A stretch of 64,000 bases of DNA from the NCBI GenBank assembly GCA_950295325.1, contig OX485805.1, positions 21,439,501-21,503,500 on the forward strand, given 5' to 3'. Below, piece after piece: positions 33,261 to 45,702 of this stretch. Both the position numbers and the translations under genes were made by a program. Each line of letters opens with the position of its first letter. Position 1 is the stretch's first letter. The notes under the pieces were generated by a model. The model saw only the letters and a program-made list of their open reading frames with translations. It was not told the DNA's origin and did no database searches. This stretch comes from Polytrichum commune. Taxonomy: Eukaryota; Streptophyta; Polytrichopsida; Polytrichales; Polytrichaceae.

Positions 33261-35028
33261 GTTAGTGTGTATGGAGAGCAAGACAAGCATGGCAAGAAAT
33301 TCCCGAGATGTAACTTTCATGAATACATAAGTACTTATCGATTAAGGATGAGGCATCTATAACTGATAAAATAGGAGAGTTTGCATCTATTTAGGAGGGG
33401 TAATAGTGAGGAATTATTTCTATTGCATAGAGAAAAAAATTCTAAGGAGGATATAATTTTTTTTCCTTTCCTGAATATGGAAATTGCTATAAATTTTAAG
33501 GCGGTAAAATTACAGTGACACGTAGTTGATCTATAGGTTAGAGAAAAAACTTCGGTCTCCGGAGGAGGCCGACGTGAATTAAGTCCAATCCTTCCCCAGA
33601 TCTATAGGTTAAATCATAATCCCTCATCTAAATGCTAATGCTTGGTTACGATAGTTGTCAAAATTCTTATGAGGGTAATCAATCACAAGCCATCATCACA
33701 TAAACCTTCAACTTCGTTAGCATAAACAATATAGATCTCATCCATGTCGGCAATACATGACCCTAGTGAGCAGTCAAATGGACCTAGTTGACTATGGATG
33801 TCTCAAACTTACTACCTGGTACTTTGAGAGAGTTGATTGGGAAATCTTTGAAGCCATGAGTGGAATTTTTTTTCCCCGAGAACAAATTGTACTATGGATT
33901 TTGAGAGTGCTTCAAAAAATAACAAACTAGGTATGTAGGGCGGACGCTAAACCTCCCTTACGAATTATTAGAAAAAGGGTCTCTGCTAAGATAAGGGCTA
34001 GGGCCCGCGACCCACAACCCTCATGTAGCCCCCTAGATTTTTTTTTCGGAAACTGATCGAAAAATGCAAACTATCCCATCATACTTCAAACAAGAGTTGC
34101 CCTTGCATTCTTGAAGGCCGCCTTGTCCACAAAGCTCATATTGAGTACACCTCACCTTCAACGTCTGAAATCCAATATACATGTTCACTTTCAATTAGTA
34201 TATCAACAATTGATTGGGATTTCATTCCTGAAGTGAAACCATCGATTAAAAAACATGTAATCAACTTGGAAACAAGAAATAAGACAAGAAAAAAAAATTG
34301 CATTAGCAATGAGGTGATAATTTTGTTGACTCACATTTGAAAGGGCCTTTGTCATTCTTAAAATTAAACCTCAATATAATGTGCTAGTTTTTGTAGTGTT
34401 TGTTCTATAATAATTTAGTTAATGCCTTCTCCTTTCACAAGTAAATTTCTACAAGTATCGATACACATTCAAACTAAGTAAGCCTAACTAAGTGCAAGTA
34501 AGCGCATTAAGACGGATTAAAGTGTAGGTTTGAGTATTAGTTAAACATATCTCAATACTCTTTGTATTGTTTGATTCAGCAATCACTAAATCTAAACAAG
34601 TTCCCCTTGGTACCTAAAGGTCCCATAATATTTCTGCATTAGCCCAGACCCTACCAATGAAAATTAGAATTTTGTAAGACTTCATTGAAGACTGTGACAT
34701 TTTAGATTCAGAAATGAATTTCCTACAATTAATCTCTCTAATTCCCATTTTGGACACTATAATGTAAATCTTATTTCTAACACAGTGCAAGCGTCACATG
34801 CATAATAGTGTTACTTACCGTATTTTGAGGGCATATTTTACGTTACACGAATGGTCAACAACTTGATTATTAGTGTCACCTCATGACACTGGGCGTTCAA
34901 GTGCGCTTACTAATATCTTGGCATGAGTATGTTTAGTATTGTTATGAAGTGTATGCCTATGTTACACAATGGTCTACAAATTGACTAAAGTGTATACAAA
35001 TGACATTTGTCATTACTATGTTCAGGAA

Positions 35029-35061
<33 letters not shown>

Positions 35062-37429
35062 TACTATAATGTAAACACATGACACTTGTCATTAGTATGC
35101 TCAATAATATCTTCCCCTTGAATACTAAAACGCCAAACTATCATCTCAAGTATCCCAATGTGGTACGCTAAATGTCATAATGCAAATAAAATTTCACCTA
35201 AAAAAATGACTTGGTTGACAAATAGTGTCATATTGACAGTCAACAGACATGTCACTTTGTGACCTTTAGGTATCTAATTTAGGCCCTTTTTTAATCGCGT
35301 ATGGGATACTAAATACCATAAACGGTGTACTACGATCTGTAGATGAACTATGTATCACAACTTCTACATTTGATGAATCATTTTGTAACAATGAAGGGCT
35401 TTATAAGTATATGAATGCCCAGGGGATGCACTCCATTGTCAAGTTGAACATCGCGTGCGTACAAAAAAATATGTACATTTTCTAAGATGCATCACCAAAA
35501 TGGGTCAAGATTTTATCAAATTTTTTTCATGAGTAGATATACATGGTGTCTATTACATAGTAAAAGAACGGTAACCAAATTTGATGATTTTTTTATTTTT
35601 ATTTTATAAATCATACCGTTTCTAACTAGAATGACGCAAAATTGAACTAAAATAATTACGACAAGAATGAAGATGACTAAAAATTTCAAAAAACCATAAA
35701 AACATATTATCAATGGTTATGTATATGTAGAAAAAAATAGCATAATTTTAAAAATTATCTGTGCCATATAATATAGAGGTAGCAAACTTTGATCGCACGT
35801 GTGAGGGACAATCCCATGGAGTGCAAACCCCAGGTATGAATGCCTCAACCACTATCAGTGAGTAATAATTTGAAGAGCTGAGGTAAAACTTGTCGATTAG
35901 CATGTGACTTGGACTTTATAATGTCTTCACATGGCACTTGAATTTTTTCAAAAGCTTACATCCTACAAAATTGTATGGTTTGAAAAATAGGCCACTGCAA
36001 GACACCGGCATACATGTCTATTCATTAAGATCTTAGTTGGCTATGGAGATGCCGAGAATGACATGGGGTGTGATATAGACAAAGCGAGTCCCACATGGTG
36101 CCCTTAAATAATTGTCAATGAGAGTTTAACCATTGGTTGTCATTTAGGGTTTTGGGTAGAGCTCATCTACAAGCGTTGCATGCAAAGTGCTACGTTTCAG
36201 TGGTCACATTGCAGTGGATGTGGTATTAAGGGGCGCAAGTACGGTCAAGTACATAATTCTATTACCCTGCATAGGTTTAAGCGAAAGTGACTCAAAACTA
36301 TATATTAGTTTTGAATTTTGTGAAGGAAAAAACCAGAAACATTTTTAATACACGGTGATCTACAAAGCCCAAAAATTTATGTTGTCAAATAAAATTTCAA
36401 GAGTGTACATATTTTAGAAGACAATGCAAGTAGATATTTTGAACAAGTAATTGAACCACCACACATAATTTGTTGGCAACCACCTTCCAAAGCATCTTGG
36501 GCGTAGAGATTTGTAAATAATCACAAGTTTCAACTTGTTAGTGCCTATTGTGTTCACAACAAGAGCAAGAGTGAGAATGGTCCTTTTGTTGCACTAGTGT
36601 CTTGTTTGGTTTGCCACGATAAAATGAACTAGTCTCATCCATATTGTAAACATCTTCCAATGGCATAACCAATGTGGTGGAGGTTAGTGCTTACCAAATT
36701 GTGTGCAAGTTATTTTGTGTGAAGACGTGGTCATCAACACTAAAATTGTTGAAAATATAAGCGAAATGAAGAGCACCCGTCACAGAAGAACGCTGTCATC
36801 TCCGGAGCCAAGAATTTGAAGAATGGCACGGACAAATCTAGGAGTATAAGTTGGCGAGGATTGGAAATTCCAATCTAAAGAGATATGAGATTCATGTGTG
36901 AGGACTAATTTTGACTCAAGAAGAGGAACCAACAACTTCATAATTCTAGTTTGCAGTTCCAATAACCCCAAAACCCTTCAACCTCCATCCACACCCATAG
37001 AATCAAGAGTGTAATGTATGTTTTGAAACCAAGGTTTCAAACAATTAACTTTAGCTAACTTAAGCTAACCCATTGATGAATTTATCATATACTCCCTAAT
37101 CCCACGGCAAATCCTCGTGTGAACGTCCCACCACATGCATCCATCAATTACCTCTAATTTATGACAAATCAGACCTAAAAATGTCATATTATAAGCGCCG
37201 TAGTCGTAATATCAGGGTAAATCAACGCTTTAAGAAAAAAATTGGTTGATGAAAATTGTGTTGTATAATCAAGGTGTCGTATTATCGGTGTTAGAGTGTA
37301 ATCGTATGTTTAAAACTTGACAGCTATATATGATGCATCAGGTGCTCTCTCATTGTTTAATCAATTGCAGTTGGCCCTCGAGAATCTGTACTAGGGATGT
37401 GAGAAGGTAGGTGGACGAGAGACACATTC
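33261..37429. other. Gene-free AT-rich DNA
   Basis: No supported gene. It contains a (TC)n(AC)n microsatellite at about 35029-35060 and the second copy of the dispersed repeat at 36232-36455. Short frames here are not conserved or motif-bearing. Confidence 0.5.
36232..36455 (+). repeat. Dispersed non-coding repeat, copy 2
   Basis: A direct-orientation match to 31615-31865, with substitutions and small indels throughout. Confidence 0.65.
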
Positions 37430-38155
37430 CACCAGTGCCAGGGAAGTTTGTGGGCATCTATAGTCGGTCAAGATCCATGTGATTCTAAATCCGGCCGGTT
37501 ACATGTTGACATAATCTTCCAGTTTTGCTTCATTCAGGGGCGGTTTACACTATGGACCAAGAGCCATGACCAAGAAAATTAAATCATTTTCATGGTCATA
37601 GCTCTTGGCCAAGAGCCATGACCATGAAAAATCAAAAATGGATTTTTGAGTGGCTTGGTCACTCTTGTAGTGTAAAGTGGATTTGGACCGGGACAACTTT
37701 GGGCTGATTTTTTTAATATAAATACAGTAACGACAAAAATAATCGGGAAAATAATAATATTAGAAACAAAATTCAGCCAATGGCTGATTTTCAGCCTTAC
37801 GGCTCCCTTGATTTCCGTTGAGTCGAGCATTTTGCCTCGCCTCAACGGAAAACCCGTTGGACCATGGCACATTATCCAAATGGCAGATTTTAGTAGTTTT
37901 TTGGGACCTCAAAGTTAGTGGTCATTCTCCTTTTTTCAAGGTAGTATAAAGCCAAATGGGACCAAGAGCACTTTACTCTCCAATCACAAATTTTAGAATT
38001 TCATGGTCATGGCTCTTGGTCCATAGTGTAAACCGCCCCTCATACGGGGTATATTCTTCAATAGATTCCTCTAAAATGATCAGTAATTCTCCGGAAGTGT
38101 CGAACTTCAACCGGCTATTTCTCAATCTCAGTTGAGCAGTGCATTGCACGCTTAA
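37430..38155 (+). mobile_element. Degraded hAT-type MITE split by a younger MITE
   Basis: The left piece (about 37430-37536) has CCGGCCGGTTACATGTTGAC and the right piece (38043-38155) has TTCAACCGGCTATTTCTCAA. These are the two halves of the repeat family seen whole at 33029-33252. The insertion between them is the element at 37537-38039. Confidence 0.75.
37537..38039. mobile_element. MITE with perfect 36-bp TIRs and 3-bp target duplication TCA
   Basis: Ends start GGGGCGGTTTACACTATGG and are perfect inverted repeats over 36 bp (37537-37572 and 38004-38039). The flanks are TCA on both sides. A 3-bp duplication with G-rich TIRs suggests PIF/Harbinger, though TCA is not the usual TWA. Just inside the left end, 37587-37630 is a nearly perfect 22-bp-arm palindrome made from the same CATGGTCATRGCTCTTGG sequence. 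Internal DNA has no transposase. Confidence 0.9.
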
Positions 38156-38159
38156 TCTG

Positions 38160-39108
38160 ATGAATTCACCAACTTAGGTTTCGACGATGATCAATAAAAC
38201 CTGGATTGAGCTAAGAGAGTGCACAAACTCCAATTCCAGCCAGATATCGGTCATCACCCTTCCAGATCATCAGCTGGTCTATGGGGTAGATCGATCTCTC
38301 TTAAACTAGATTTCTAGCTGATTGAAATGGTCGTATAGATGGTCCGAGACAAGCCTAAACTACCAGATGATGGTGGAGAGATACCCAAATCTCAAGGAAG
38401 AGGTTGGCAGTTTGATTCCCGGGTGTGAAATCTCCTCTCTATTTGACGGAAAACTTGTCAGGTGGTCAACTACCTCTCGTGCTTTGGTGCTGGCCTATTG
38501 GCCTTCAGTCTCAAAAAAAAAGAGAAGAAAAGGGAGAAAGAAATGGTTGTATAGGTCTTGTGTGTTTTTTACATGGTCATACATGTCCTCCCAATTATGT
38601 TGACTATCGCGTCTAGAATGGTTATTATATTTTGAGCATGCGATCCAATCTCTTGTAAACACATGTCTTCTTGGGATTCATTATTGGAGTCACACCAAAC
38701 CACATACGACTCAAGTATAGGTGTCCTAATAAGAAAAAAGGACTAAGTAAGGGTTGTTTACCTTATCGCGTTGGAATGCATACCAACTGATGTTTCACCA
38801 CAAAAACTTCTCAAAAGTAGTACAGGAATAGACAAAATTGTTCAAACACCACACAATTCCCCAACTTCACTCTAAATTGATTCTTGGCAAGAGTGGGAAA
38901 ACGCAATTTCATACTAGTTGAATGAAATATATGTCATGGTGAAGAGGATAACAACTTAGAGCAACACCAAGCATGAGATATTTTTCACAACTCCTACAAC
39001 GTGACGTGTCGTCGCATTGATCCACATCCTAGATTCTTGTGTGATTTCTACATGTCCACAACAATTGCTATATAAGTATACGTGGGACGAGGTGCGGGAG
39101 GACATGAA
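38160..39108. other. Spacer, 3' flank of the P450 gene
   Basis: No convincing gene. The part just below 39109 should be the 3' UTR of the minus-strand P450. Confidence 0.5.
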
Positions 39109-42100
39109 TCATGCCAAGGACTTGAGGATGAGGGGCATACCATACTTTGGCTTTGACACCATCATCAACAAAGGGTGATGCTTGTAATTTGGTGACATAA
39201 CGATTTGGAATCGCTTAAGAATCATGGACAAAATAATCTTCATTTCATTCATCGCGAATCCAATGGCGATGCATGTCTTGGACCCATAACCAAACGGTAT
39301 GAACGCTTGTGGATGGTTATACGCCTTCAAAGCAACATTTGCAAATTGTCCGGGATTGAACTTCCCAACATCTTCACCCCAATATTCCGGATCTTTGTGC
39401 ATGACTTGGCGAGCAAACTCAATGACCATACCTTTGGGGATGATTAGATCTCCCACCTCTACATCCTTTTTAGCGATCCGGGTATTGACACTCGTGACGT
39501 TCAAAAACAACCGCATAGTTTCTTTCAATATATTCTCTACCTGCAAACAAAATACACAAACTGTTCAACAACTTGTCATAAGTATGCATACTTCAAGAAA
39601 AGGAAATAAAATTCAGAGATCTACACCAGATAATAAGATATTGCATCTAGTGTCATATGTTGTTTTATGTCATCGTGGTAACTTTTCTAATGACACTATT
39701 TACGAATAAGTTTACAAGTACTCTCATCCCAACTTACTTCTAGTTCATCCACTTTTAGTTTGATAGATTGTGCATCCTAACAATTCTATAATGAAACATT
39801 GTCATGGGTGTTTGTAATTTGGATGAAAAATCACTTAGTAGTTGATAGTAATTGCAACTCTATGATGCTCAAATTTCTTACAAGGAATGACAAATAATGT
39901 TAGGTCTACATTTGGTGTTAGTGACACTACATGGGTAGTTTACAATTAATAATGGGCAAGACAAATAGAATATGTGACACTAAATACAATATTTAGTGTA
40001 TCGATGGACTATAAATTCTAATTTTCACCTCTTTTCTTCCCTGGAGGGTGGATTCTCATTGTAAACTTAAATGAAGTGTGTAGGTTACTATGAAATTAAA
40101 CTCCCTATATACGAAAATTTTGTAGAGACGTACTAGAAAATGGATTCATCTATTTATACTAAGCTTTTCAATATATCTGATAAATGCCTCCACTACATAT
40201 ACAAAATATGAATTATTAATTAAATAAGCCTATAGTACACACAAAATCCACTTTCACTTTCCAATGAGGAAGTCATTGATTTTTTTTTAATTTTTTTTTT
40301 CCCATCCATAGCATGTAACTCAACGATTGTATCAAACCAACAAAGACGAGATCATAACAAGTCAACTAGAATCCGGAGAAAAAAACTCAAGGAAGCCTAT
40401 GAGTGCTCCAAGAGCCTCTAGTATGTAGATACTAAAAACTCAAAACCCAAATGCAAACCCTATGAAGAACATACATGGTAGCCATTAAGGACTATGACTA
40501 TATGACAACAATACTCGAAACTAACACATCTATTGTCGAACAAAAGTCTCTAAACCTAAGGGGCCCCTTTTGTACATCTACCTTTACTTCAAATATCCTT
40601 TCTAGATGCACACACTAGACCCAAAAAAAAAAAAAATCTCCCTTATGTATACTTTATATGCTGATGCCTCAAATACTACCCCTTCTTACCTAACATTAGT
40701 TTGTACGTGATATGAAGAGTCCACCCCCCATGTTTGCCTCCAATACATTGTGTATGGTATTTATTGTCACTTACTATATGCATTGATACAACTATTTGTT
40801 AAAGATCTCAATTTTTACCAACAATGGTCAAATTGGTTGTTTAGACATCATAAATTCTTATCATTTTTACTTGATAAAATATTTTAACAACACAAGTATA
40901 AGAGTGCGTACTTTCAGATATTAAGTGATACTAAATACTGTAAACAATGAACTGGATCCCTCTACACAATATCCCACTAATGTTAAGAGAAAGAGAAATT
41001 TGTAGACTTGAGGTGTCACACCATCATAAAGATGACTATATATAGATGAATAAGAAACCACCAACTTCCTTTCTCTCCTCCTCTTTCCTTGTACTATTGT
41101 CCTCCTTTCTCTCTCCCTTGTTGCCTACTTTATACATGCTTGGGTCTTCCCTTGAACTCTCATATACATTAATTGTGTACATTCAAGCTCTAGCATGCTC
41201 AAAGATTATGGATTACTTTGTTTAATGGATGTTGATTATGCTCCAAGTTAATGCTGCAAGTTATTGAATTAATTGTTTCTAATTATTCACATGGAGCTCC
41301 AAAAAGTAATGGCAAGCCCACACTCACTGGTGGTGGACGGCTCCCACTAGTAGGGGCACCTCTTTGTTGGCTTTTAGCCACAATATAAAATTGAATTCAT
41401 GTTTCGGAATATCATGTCACCTAATGTTGGCCTAGTTTATGTTTGGTCGTCTTGTTATCCATCTTGGACTTGTTTGATTCCATAGTCTATGTGCACCAAG
41501 CTAGAGAGTGGAGTTTCCCCATAAATGGGGAGAACCGATGGCTAGTTACAAATGACCTGGTTGAGTTTGAAGAAGAACATGTTCTAGTTCAAGACTTAAG
41601 GAAAACTTCTGATTATTTTAGAAGAATCTAAAGAACAGACCCTCTCTATATTTCGGGCACTGGTGGCCTTGTATGTGTTTTGGCAGGAAAACAAATTTGT
41701 TCATTTGTTCCCAAATAAAGGAGAACAACAAAACAAATGAAACAAAGCCCATACATTACATACGGACACCACTTCTGCAGATATCCAACTTATGCATTCG
41801 TACGCATCAAGTCATTTGTAATAATCACTAAACTTATAAATGATCAAGGAATCATTGAGTGACTTACAATCTTCATGTCATGAAGCTTTCTTGTATCGAA
41901 CTTATCGTCATTGCCAACCACGTTCAAGATCTCTTTGCGAGCCCGGTCTTGCCACTCCGGGTACCGTGCCAGCATCAGCATTGTGTACAGGACTGTTGTT
42001 CCCACGCTGTCTTGTCCAGCGATGAATAGTAATTTGCAATTATTGAACACTGATGCAAGGTTGAAATCCAGCACATCCTCGTCCTCTCCATCCACTGCAG

Positions 42101-44924
42101 CTGTGAGCATGCGTCCAAGAAGGTCATCTCCGTAGGGACTCCCCGTCTGTGTTTGCAGGGGGGATTTGCGTCTGTTGTCAATTATTTCGTGCAACAACGT
42201 GTTGATTTTGGTGTCGAGGTATTGCCTAAGTTTGTTTTGTCTCGTAGGCAAAAACCTGCACATGAGTGGGCCAGTGTTTCAGAGACATCAGTTTTTTTGT
42301 TTAACTATGGTGTTTCATCCCAAGTTGAACATTTAGAAAACACACACACACATATATATAAATGTATAAGAAAATGAAATGTTTCATTTCATTTTCAAAA
42401 CAAATTCAATATTTTCATGGGTGTAATTCATCCCACGTTCAAGTTTCACGTAGTGTACGATTGTCAATGCCTGGACTAAATCCTCGTTGACTTAAATTTT
42501 CAGCTTCCAATTGGTGTTCGAAACGACATTTATATTGAACATAAAAATTATTCTAGCATCAGTACACCTGTATGAGATTCATTACCACCACAAACCAAAG
42601 ACTTGATCACCTGAGATATCAGTTTCTTACTGAACATGTGATTGAGTGAAGGATATGTAATTGGAAGGCAGTGAATATGTTTGTTACGTACCTGAAGCCT
42701 GGAATCCAAAATGTGGGTCGTCGATGACATTCGAAGAGAAGTTGTGAATATTGCATCTGGAGGTTATAAATCTGTTGACCCTTTTCAAACGAATCGTATC
42801 CAAAGGATGTATAGAAGAGGATTCTTCCAGATAGGGTGTGCATATCGTCCTCCACGTCAAAGTCGAGTGAGCCACCTGCTTCCGCTACCCTGTGCTCCCA
42901 GTCTCCAAGCTCCACACTCGCCGCCTTCACCATAGCTTCCACGTAGCTCTACAACAACATTGGTACAGATTTAGAGGAAGAATAATCGAGAGGAGAATCG
43001 ATGATCTTCCTCTCACCCCTAAGCCCCTCGTTTATTCATATGGAGGAAGTCTCTTCAAACACCGTGTCAAGAATCGAGAACACCAATGACTTGGGTTGTT
43101 CACCTGGGGTGACAACTCTCTCCTTTTGAATAGTTGTTTCTAACTCAATTGTAATCATTCTAATGAGTTGATGGTTTGTTATTTCACGATTTAAGAGAGG
43201 CACCATGGTTGGAAAGCTAAGGGCATTGAGAATGATCCATTGATACACTTTGTGTCTAGACTAGAAAAGGTTTGTACTTCCAAATGTGATTTTTAGAACC
43301 AACTAGAAGAATTGTTTTAAAACTCAGGTAACCTTCCAAACCCCATAGATATTGAATTTCACTTCTAAGAAAGTACCATTTAAGACCCCTCTACCTTAGA
43401 TATTCTTAGATCCAGAGGTGATGATTTCAGTGCTAAATTCACCTTGAGTGTGTCGTGGTGGAAGAAAGGATTCAGTGTCTGCCGCTCTATGGCCCACTTG
43501 GGACCAAACAAATGGAACACTCCATTGCCAGCAATCAGGGAGGTGAGAACATTCTCCTTTTCCGATCTCATGAAATCTTCATGTTTCGCTCCAAACACTA
43601 TTTTCGCAATCTCTGGCTCTTTCACCACTAGCCGCGTTTCGGAGCCAGTCCAATACACAAAGCGCTTCCCTGCACGCAATCATCATCATGTCACTAGAGT
43701 CACAAAAAATTAGCATTGAATGCAAATATGTGATTCAGGTACGAATAGCATTAAATGATTAAATCCACTTTCATAACGTGAGTCGGGAGCACGTTGTATG
43801 AGGGTTGCCCTATTTGCACACGATTAGATATTGCTTCTGATTGGTTTCCAGAGCATCGACATTTCAATAAGGTGCAAGGTAGACAGCACCTTATCCAATA
43901 GATTCATGTCAAAGCCCTCTTTCCAAGCACGTTGCTGGTCTTTGTGAAATAACAAATCATTAGTCCATTAGATTCAACATTGGAAGTGATTCAAAAACTT
44001 ATGTTCAAAAGGAGCGAGTTGGCATCCCCGAAAAAAATAGCTTCTAATGAGTTTAAAACTTGACAGTTGGGAATTGTAAACCTCTCCAATTCAAAGTCCA
44101 CAAACGGTATCAATGGACTCCTCTCTCTCTCTCTCTCTTCAAGCACACCGCTCCTCTTTATGAATTAACAAATCACCAAATCACTAGCATATTCAGCATC
44201 AGATATGATCCACAAACAACTATTGCCTGAGAGTTGCCGACACGGACAATTTGCCTCTCATAAGTTCTAAAAACGGCAACTGCTGAAAGTGTGAACCTTC
44301 TCTAGTAATCTAGAACCCGAAATGGTATCAATGCAATTCTCTCATCTGCACATGCTCTTCCTGAGCCTCACATTGCTCCTCTTTGTGAAGAAATTACAGT
44401 ATATTGATTTATTAGATGCAACAATTTTAGAAGTGAGTTAAAAACAACTGACATTCAAGAGGGGAGAGTTTCCAATCCTGGAAAAATATGCTTCAAAGAA
44501 GTTTTAAAACCGGAAACTGTTGAAGGTGTAAACCTGAATTCTTTCATTTCAGAGTCTGCACATTAAAGGTATCAAGGGGTTCCTCTCAATGTCAGCTAAT
44601 TGATTGTGTACCATATTTGGGGAAATACAAGGCGTAATGCGGCGTCATGGTGGGTGAGTAGTGCCCAAACTCGTCGTCAAGAGGCAGAGCCTCAGGCAAT
44701 GATTGTGCATATGTGGCGACCTCGGGTCTGTTTCCGACAAGAAATCGGAAGGGCGGTCCTCCCACGCCTTGCTTTGCCATGAACCGTTTCAACCTCAACG
44801 GCTCCCATAAAACATTCCGCAACCACGTGAGCAATCTCACGAGTATCGCACTTGCTGCAAGAGTCAGTGCCACCACCACAATTGCATTCCTCACTTCAAA
44901 CTCGAGATGTCCCATCTTCGCCAT
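39109..44924 (-). CDS. Cytochrome P450, CYP72 clan (5 exons)
   Basis: Minus-strand exons 44924-44612, 43669-43443, 42948-42692, 42255-41868 and 39540-39109 join in phase with GT-AG borders to give 538 aa without stops. The N-terminus is a membrane anchor (VVVALTLAASAILVRLL) followed by the RFMAKQGVGGPPFRFLVGN hinge typical of the CYP72 clan. Other marks are C-helix WAIER, I-helix FIAGQDSVGTT and ExxR as ETMR. The PERF-like motif reads NPGQF and the haem loop reads FGYGSKTCIA. The cysteine ligand is present, but the usual PERF Arg is Gln, the haem-propionate Arg is Lys and the Gly two after Cys is Ala. Five exons fit the clan. It would act at the ER as a mono-oxygenase; the substrate is unknown. 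It could be a diverged active enzyme or an early pseudogene. Confidence 0.88.
41490..41640 (-). mobile_element. Degraded hAT-type MITE in P450 intron 4
   Basis: It contains GGTTGAGTTTGAAGAAGAAC and CTAGTTCAAGACTTAAGGAA, the reverse-oriented core of the 33029-33252 family, next to GAACCGATGGCTAGTTAC. Ends are not preserved. Confidence 0.65.
43900..44570 (-). repeat. Threefold tandem repeat (about 220 bp) in P450 intron 1
   Basis: Three consecutive degenerate units share TTTRTGAA..AACAAATC-like, TTAGATKCAACA and CTGAAAGTGTGAACC / GTTGAAGGTGTAAACC blocks. Units run at about 43900-44120, 44120-44340 and 44340-44570. Confidence 0.6.
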
Positions 44925-45219
44925 GACTCACAATGGAATTGTTCAAATTGGTGATCAAATTTATAATACCAGCCCAACGCAGTGTTATACTAAACTATCC
45001 GCCTATAACCACAATAAATATGATATTTAACCTAACTTCTGTCCCAAAATGAAAGGTAGATATAAATGCCGGCTCCCTTGGAAGACGGCATGAATAAAGA
45101 TTCTCTATGGCGGTGAGCTACTGCCCCCTTTCGGAGCTTTTTGGGTGATGACCTCAGCCATGCATCTTTGACATCTATGACAATTGTTTTCCGTACGGAA
45201 TGTATGACAATGTATGACT

Positions 45220-45328
45220 TTCCCTATGACAATTGTCATATATTGACATCATACATTGACATCATACGTTGACATCATACGTTGACATCATACAATGCAT
45301 GACAATGTATGACAATTGTCATAGGGAA
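45220..45328. promoter_or_regulatory. Palindromic repeat array upstream of the P450
   Basis: Perfect 21-bp inverted arms at 45220-45240 and 45308-45328 each contain the self-palindrome TATGACAATTGTCATA. Between them are four 13-bp units of TTGACATCATACR (45242-45293). This lies 296-404 bases upstream of the P450 start. TTGAC is the W-box core bound by WRKY factors and CAATTG is an E-box-like core. Any regulatory role is an inference from sequence and position. Confidence 0.55.
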
Positions 45329-45339
45329 TTGTTTCCCAT

Positions 45340-45650
45340 GGGCAACTTTAGCTTAACCGATCGGGTCCGCGTGCCTGCCAGGAAAAATCTTGATGGTTTC
45401 CATCTGCATGAAGTCCATTCAGTTACAGAGAATGGAGAACCAAATGCTAGTTACAGTTGAACAGGTTGAGTTTGAGAAAAAACTGGTTGAAGTTCAAGAC
45501 TTCAGGAAACCTACCCATCAATTCAGAGGAAATTATAGAATATGTCTCAAATTAATGAAGAAAATCCGAAAGATGTGAAGATGTAACCAGTTGGACTTGG
45601 AAACACTGGGATCTCGACCGGATATGCCCAAAAAGCTCCCTGGACACTAA
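45340..45650 (-). mobile_element. Degraded hAT-type MITE upstream of the P450
   Basis: On the reverse strand it contains CCAGGGAGCTTTTTGGGCAT, CAGTGTTTCCAAGTCCAACT and TTCTCAAACTCAACCTGTTC, matching 33029-33252. It lies 0.4-0.7 kb upstream of the P450 start codon. Confidence 0.7.
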
Positions 45651-45702
45651 GGCTTTGCAGCTTATGCACTGAAAGACCCGCTTAGTTAGCTTTATGAATG
45701 AG

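Noticed and set aside
36780-37872. Small minus-strand frames as genes
   Set aside because: They have no recognisable motif, and the second overlaps the MITE at 37537-38039.
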